Below, in pieces: positions 60,787-64,000 of a stretch of DNA of 64,000 nucleotides. The notes beneath the pieces were generated by a model. The model worked only from the letters and a program-made list of their open reading frames with translations, was not told where the DNA came from and did not search any database. The DNA comes from Streptomyces achromogenes (lineage in GTDB: Bacteria > Actinomycetota > Actinomycetes > Streptomycetales > Streptomycetaceae), in the NCBI RefSeq assembly GCF_030816715.1, contig NZ_JAUSYH010000001.1, forward strand, positions 434,001 through 498,000. Reading direction: 5' to 3'. A program made the translations under genes and the position numbers. Position 1 is the first letter of the stretch. Every line of letters begins with the position of its first letter.

Positions 60787-60819
60787 GGGGCCCGGGTGCC
60801 GTACCGGCACCCGGGCCCC
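60787..60819 (-). promoter_or_regulatory. Leader hairpin just upstream of the MerR-like gene
   Basis: GGGGCCCGGGTGCC and GGCACCCGGGCCCC form a perfect 14-bp stem with a 5-base loop (60787-60819). It ends 29 bases before the start codon at 60758 and 20 bases before the ribosome binding site. It could attenuate transcription or control translation. Confidence 0.6.
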
Positions 60820-60948
60820 GAGCTGTCAACACCATCTGCCGACCGACTGCGCCGGCACCTTGTTCCGCGAGGTCCGCCCGGAGGGGCGGGGCTGCGGGGA
60901 TCGCTGCTGCGTGACCGGGGACCACCTTCCAATCCGGGGTCTGCGGTA

Positions 60949-60975
60949 CCCGGGCGGACTTCCTCCGCGCCCGGG
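60949..60975 (-). promoter_or_regulatory. Second leader hairpin with GGAGG loop
   Basis: CCCGGGCG (60949-60956) and CGCCCGGG (60968-60975) pair exactly. On the minus strand the 11-base loop reads CGGAGGAAGTC, exposing a GGAGG sequence. It lies about 190 bases upstream of the MerR-like start. An RNA-binding protein of the CsrA type would recognise GGA in such loops, but none is encoded nearby. Confidence 0.45.
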
Positions 60976-61441
60976 CGATCCTGATGGCGTCTGCTCCTTA
61001 CTTTCGGCTACACGGTGACACTGCTACTGCTGGATACCGCGGGTACTGCTCGCGGCCCGGTGGGCCGCGTCCTTCTTGGACCGCATGTGCGGCAGTTCGT
61101 GTCTGCCGCACTCTCTCGACTTCCTGAGTACGAGAGAAACACTAACCCAGCAACCGATCCATGTCTACCGTCGCCAGCATAGATTTTCTTGATCGCCATT
61201 ACCCGGTCTTCTGGCCAGGCCACACCCGGAAGACTGCCGTCACACCGCCGGACCCGGACCCGGAATCGGACCCCCGCGGACCCGGACCGCGCCCTCGGCG
61301 GCGATCAGGCCCCAGCCGTTTCCGTGCGGGACGGGCGACGGCGGACCCGGGCCGCGGTCGCGTCGCCCATCGCACCCCCACGGGCCCGGCGCCTGATGGA
61401 TACTGGCGCTCCCCGACCGGCGGAACGAGGAGTAACGGCAA

Positions 61442-61951
61442 GTGACCCGCGACGATCGCACTGGACCGCCCAGCTTCGGCACCGAACGAGACATGCTGCG
61501 CGCCTTCCTCGACTACCACCGCGCGACCCTCGCCATGAAGTGCGAAGGGCTGACCGACGAGGAGCTGCGGCAGCAGTCGATGCCTCCGTCGACGCTCTCC
61601 CTGCTCGGCCTGGTGCGGCACATGGCGGAGGTCGAACGCGCCTGGTTCCGGCGGGTGTTCGAGGACAACGAAGCTCCCATGGTCTGGTCGGACGAGATCG
61701 ACTTCCAGGCCGCCTACGACGCGAGCACGTCGACCAGGGAAGAGGCCTTCGGCGCCTGGCAGGCGGAGGTGGAGAACTCGCGCCGGGTCGAGCGGGCGGC
61801 CGAGTCCCTGGACCAGGCCGGCTACCAGCCGAGGTGGGAGGAGGAGGTGTCGCTGCGGATGGTGATGGTGCACGTGCTCCTGGAGTACGGCCGTCACAAC
61901 GGGCACGCTGACTTCCTGCGCGAAGGCGTCGACGGCACCGTGGGCGCCTGA
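61442..61951 (+). CDS. DinB family (DUF664) protein
   Basis: A 169-residue four-helix protein. AFLDYHRATLAMKCEGLTDEELRQQSMPPSTLSLLGLVRHMAEVERAWFRR is the classical DUF664/DinB block with metal ligand His, and VHVLLEYGRHNGHADFLREGVDG carries the other ligands. Members bind a divalent metal, and some act as mycothiol-dependent transferases or maleylpyruvate isomerase-like enzymes. The GTG at 61442 follows GGAGTAACGGCA. It stands alone between the MerR leader and the secreted EEP gene. Confidence 0.9.
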   Translation: MTRDDRTGPPSFGTERDMLRAFLDYHRATLAMKCEGLTDEELRQQSMPPSTLSLLGLVRHMAEVERAWFRRVFEDNEAPMVWSDEIDFQAAYDASTSTREEAFGAWQAEVENSRRVERAAESLDQAGYQPRWEEEVSLRMVMVHVLLEYGRHNGHADFLREGVDGTVGA

Positions 61952-62072
61952 GCCCAGGAAAGACTTCACCCGGGAAACAGCGTCCGACCTCTCGACAGCT
62001 CCGGGGTAACCGGCGGTAACTTCTGGCGTGTTGCGACCACAATCGCTTTCCCTCCCCAGGAGGCACTCCCCC

Positions 62073-63443
62073 ATGCGCAGACTTATCGCCTGCCTGACGG
62101 CCGCAGCCGCCGCCGTCGGCGCGCTCACCGCGGCCGCGCCCTCGGCGGCCGCGGCCGAATCGGGCGCGGCCGAATCGGGCGCGGCCGAATCGGGCGCCTT
62201 CAGCGTCCTGTCCTACAACGTCGCGGGCCTGCCGGCGATCATCTCCAGCGCCTCCACGCCCCGCGACACCAGCACCACGGCCATCGGCCAACGGATCGCG
62301 CCGTACGACATCGTCCACGCCCAGGAGGACTTCAACTACCACGCCCACCTCTACGCCGCCGACACCGCACACGCCTACCGCACCCCGACCAGCGGCGGCG
62401 CCGCCATCGGCAGCGGCCTCAACACCCTCTCGAAACTCCCCTACGACGCCGACGACTTCGAGCGGGTGCGCTGGAACACCTGCACCTATGGATCGGGCGA
62501 CTGTCTGACCCCCAAGGGCTTCACGTTCATACGCGAGCGCCTCGCCGACGGCGTCTACGTCGACTTCTACAACCTGCACACCAACGCCGGCACCAACGAC
62601 GACGACCTCGCCGCGCGCGCCGCCAACCTCGCCCAGCTCACCGGGTTCATCGCCACCCACTCCGCCGGCAACGCCGTCGTCGTCATGGGCGACACCAACA
62701 CCCGCTACACCCGCTCCGGCGACACCATCGCCGAGTTCGGCGCCGCCAACAAACTCACCGACGCCTGGGTCCAGTTGGTCCGCGGCGGCACCCCGCCCGC
62801 CAAGGGCAGCGGCGACCTCGTCTGCGACCAGACCGGACCCACCGTGCCCAACACCTGCGAGGTCGTCGACAAGGTCCTCTACCGCGGCAGCAGACTGGTC
62901 ACGCTCAACGCCACGTCCTACAACAACGAGCACGCCAAGTTCCTCACCGGCGACGGGCTCATGCTGTCCGACCACGACCCCGTCGGCGTCGGCTTCTCCT
63001 GGTCGCGCAACCCGGACCTCCAGCTCAGCGACCAGTTCGGCGGACCCCACGGCGACTACTACAACGACATCACCGGTGTCCCGGCCGGGGCCCGCGTCAC
63101 GAGCGTCGCCCTGCGCACCGGCGCCCGCGTCGACCAGGTGAGCCTCACCCTCGCGGGCGGCACCACCCTCACCCACGGCGGCAGCGGCGGCACCGCCGCC
63201 TCCCTCACGCTGGGCGGCGACGAATACCTCACCACCGCCTACCTGTGCCAGGCCCAGAAGGACGGCCACACCCGGATCTTCTACACCAGATTCACCACCA
63301 ACCTCGGCCGCACACTGGCCGGCGGGACCACGACCTCCACGTGCGTCACCCGCACCGCGCCCTCCGGCTGGCAGATAGCCGGGTTCCACGGACGGTCCGG
63401 CGACGCGGTCGACAAGATCGGATTCGTCTACACCCGGCGCTGA
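62073..63443 (+). CDS. Secreted EEP-fold phosphodiesterase with jacalin-like lectin domain
   Basis: A 456-residue secreted protein. Signal peptide 1-28 is followed by three AAESG repeats. The EEP domain spans about 42-310: LSYNVAGLP, VHAQEDF (metal Glu), NLHTNAG, VVVMGDTNTRY (D-x-N) and LSDHDPVGVGF (D-H). This is the neutral sphingomyelinase/DNase I-like fold. The end, from DQFGGPHGDYYNDI to DKIGFVYTRR, has the jacalin-like pattern, with GWQIAGFHGRSGDAVDKIG as its hallmark. The enzyme may bind sugars and cleave phosphodiesters outside the cell. CCCAGGAGGCACTCCCCC precedes the ATG. Confidence 0.88.
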   Translation: MRRLIACLTAAAAAVGALTAAAPSAAAAESGAAESGAAESGAFSVLSYNVAGLPAIISSASTPRDTSTTAIGQRIAPYDIVHAQEDFNYHAHLYAADTAHAYRTPTSGGAAIGSGLNTLSKLPYDADDFERVRWNTCTYGSGDCLTPKGFTFIRERLADGVYVDFYNLHTNAGTNDDDLAARAANLAQLTGFIATHSAGNAVVVMGDTNTRYTRSGDTIAEFGAANKLTDAWVQLVRGGTPPAKGSGDLVCDQTGPTVPNTCEVVDKVLYRGSRLVTLNATSYNNEHAKFLTGDGLMLSDHDPVGVGFSWSRNPDLQLSDQFGGPHGDYYNDITGVPAGARVTSVALRTGARVDQVSLTLAGGTTLTHGGSGGTAASLTLGGDEYLTTAYLCQAQKDGHTRIFYTRFTTNLGRTLAGGTTTSTCVTRTAPSGWQIAGFHGRSGDAVDKIGFVYTRR

Positions 63444-63518
63444 GCCGACCGCCGACGACCGGACTTCCGTAACGCGGTCTGCCGATCGGTGGCCCCGATC
63501 GACAGACCGCGCACGACG

Positions 63519-63740
63519 GGATCAGGGGCACCGAGCCGCTGCTCGAGCCACCGGCCGTCCGGCGGTGCAGCCCTACCGGACGGCAGTGGTCCCTTACGGC
63601 ATCGACGGCATCCCGGCCACCGCCTTCGCCGTGGACGACGTCCGAGCGGAGTTCGACCGGCTGCGCGCATTCGGGGTGCGCTTCGCCCGGCCTCTCCGTC
63701 CCGCCGGGTGCCGTCACCACCCCGGCTTCAGCCCAGTCGG
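63519..63740 (+). pseudogene. VOC family protein relic
   Basis: In consecutive frames the sequence reads GTEPLLEPPA, then QPYRTAVVPYGIDGIPATAFAVDDVRAEFDRLRAFGVRF, then (after another shift) VPPGAVTT. This is the order of the C-terminal half of glyoxalase-like VOC proteins, broken by at least two frameshifts and lacking the N-terminus and the last strand. The open stretch 63565-63710 is too short for a functional protein. It overlaps the end of the next gene. Confidence 0.6.
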
Positions 63741-64000
63741 GCGAGTCGGCGCAGCAGTGCGCCGCGGCCCCGGTCCGGCACCGTCCACAGGGTCTGGCCG
63801 CTGACGCCCCAGCGTTCCAGCAGCGCGTTGGCGGCGAGGAAGCCGCTCGTGGCGGCGCGTTCCATGAGCGCCACCGGCAGGTCCGTGCGCACGAGGTCGC
63901 CGGCCACCACCAGGCCCGGGTCGCAGGTGCGCACGGTGGGCCGGTCGTCGTAGCCGCCGACCGGGAAGAGGGGGCAGTCGGCCCGCCACTCGTGCCGTTC
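63728..64000 (-). CDS. FAD-dependent oxidoreductase, C-terminal end (partial)
   Basis: The frame is open to the window's end, giving the last 90 residues. TCDPGLVVAGDLVRTDLPVALMERAATSGFLAANALLERWG matches the end of phytoene-desaturase/amine-oxidase-type FAD enzymes, in particular the CrtU-like group (PVALMERAATTGW). Such enzymes act in carotenoid aromatisation or desaturation. The FAD-binding N-terminus lies outside the window. Whether it belongs to a carotenoid cluster cannot be judged from here. Confidence 0.75.
   Translation of the reverse strand, partial: ERHEWRADCPLFPVGGYDDRPTVRTCDPGLVVAGDLVRTDLPVALMERAATSGFLAANALLERWGVSGQTLWTVPDRGRGALLRRLARLG

Larger units (their letters stand above)
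60759..61441. other. Long leader/promoter region of the MerR-like gene
   Basis: This 683-bp stretch has no convincing gene. On the minus strand it carries two stable hairpins, an AAGGAG with no start codon after it (about 60985-61000), and A+T-rich patches at 61120-61140 and 61170-61200 that could be promoters. A structured leader or small RNA is possible. The last 60 bases hold the upstream region of the DinB gene. Confidence 0.45.

Noticed and set aside
60940..61010. RNase P RNA-like GAGGAAGTCC stretch
   Set aside because: Only a short match to the conserved GAGGAAAGTCC box; the other conserved boxes and the length are missing.

Overview
This window is about 72% G+C with strong third-position G/C bias. 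It carries typical actinomycete families: a SARP/AfsR regulator, spore-associated protein A, an XRE-STAND-WD40 protein, DUF6223, DUF3253, SCO6745-type and MpaB-type proteins, and many secreted proteins with Ala-rich signal peptides. It is almost certainly a Streptomyces chromosome or a close relative. There is no rRNA, no complete insertion sequence, no CRISPR array and no intact prophage. The genes are mostly single or in two- to three-gene units, with much accessory and secreted content.

Regions. 1-5.5 kb: the end of a MOSC-domain gene, a GtrA-type membrane protein, a secreted NlpC/P60-like hydrolase with a small SH3-like secreted partner, an oxidase relic, and an internally duplicated protein of unknown function. 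5.7-10.1 kb: an SGNH lipase, a membrane alpha/beta hydrolase divergent from a TetR regulator, and an acetyltransferase translationally coupled to a paralogue of initiation factor IF-1. 10.4-15.3 kb: an L,D-transpeptidase lipoprotein, small unknown proteins, a methyltransferase, a VOC protein and an IS5-type transposase relic. 15.4-20.3 kb: DUF6223 divergent from a NarL-type two-component pair, a SapA-like protein, DUF3253 and a membrane protein. 20.3-30 kb: the AfsR-like regulator, a lipoprotein, a GNAT protein, a secreted EEP-family hydrolase, a LysR regulator divergent from an MFS exporter, and an AhpD-like protein. 30-39 kb: GH16, acyltransferase-3, PRC-barrel, protein O-mannosyltransferase, a ProP-like symporter, a SCO6745-type protein and a DUF3533-like membrane protein. 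39-43 kb: a 1308-residue XRE-STAND-WD40 protein containing a perfect 50-bp palindrome.

43-47 kb holds a second set of secreted proteins related to the one at 1.5-3.4 kb: an NlpC/P60 protein with three SH3-like repeats, a crystallin-like protein and a protein resembling the C-terminal domain of the first hydrolase. Both sets have related inverted repeats upstream. 47-49 kb is a MarR regulator divergent from a PLP decarboxylase, with a tandem operator between them. 49-56 kb is a stress and envelope neighbourhood: a three-gene DUF3618/holin-like operon, an RsbW-like kinase, a STAS protein, GalU, a GlsB/YeaQ protein, initiator tRNA, a cold-shock protein and a hemerythrin. 56-64 kb: GNAT, DUF2235, an MpaB-type oxygenase, two broken genes lying head to head (CHAT and DUF3592-like), a MerR-like regulator with a structured leader, DinB, a secreted EEP-jacalin protein, a VOC relic and the end of a CrtU-like FAD enzyme.

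The observations most worth following are: the shared inverted-repeat family in front of the cell-envelope genes; two copies of one 21-bp palindrome 6.4 kb apart next to unknown proteins; the 50-bp palindrome inside the STAND ATPase; the GNAT/IF-1 coupling; and the junction of two broken genes at 59.9 kb. All assignments come from reading the sequence; no database search was run.
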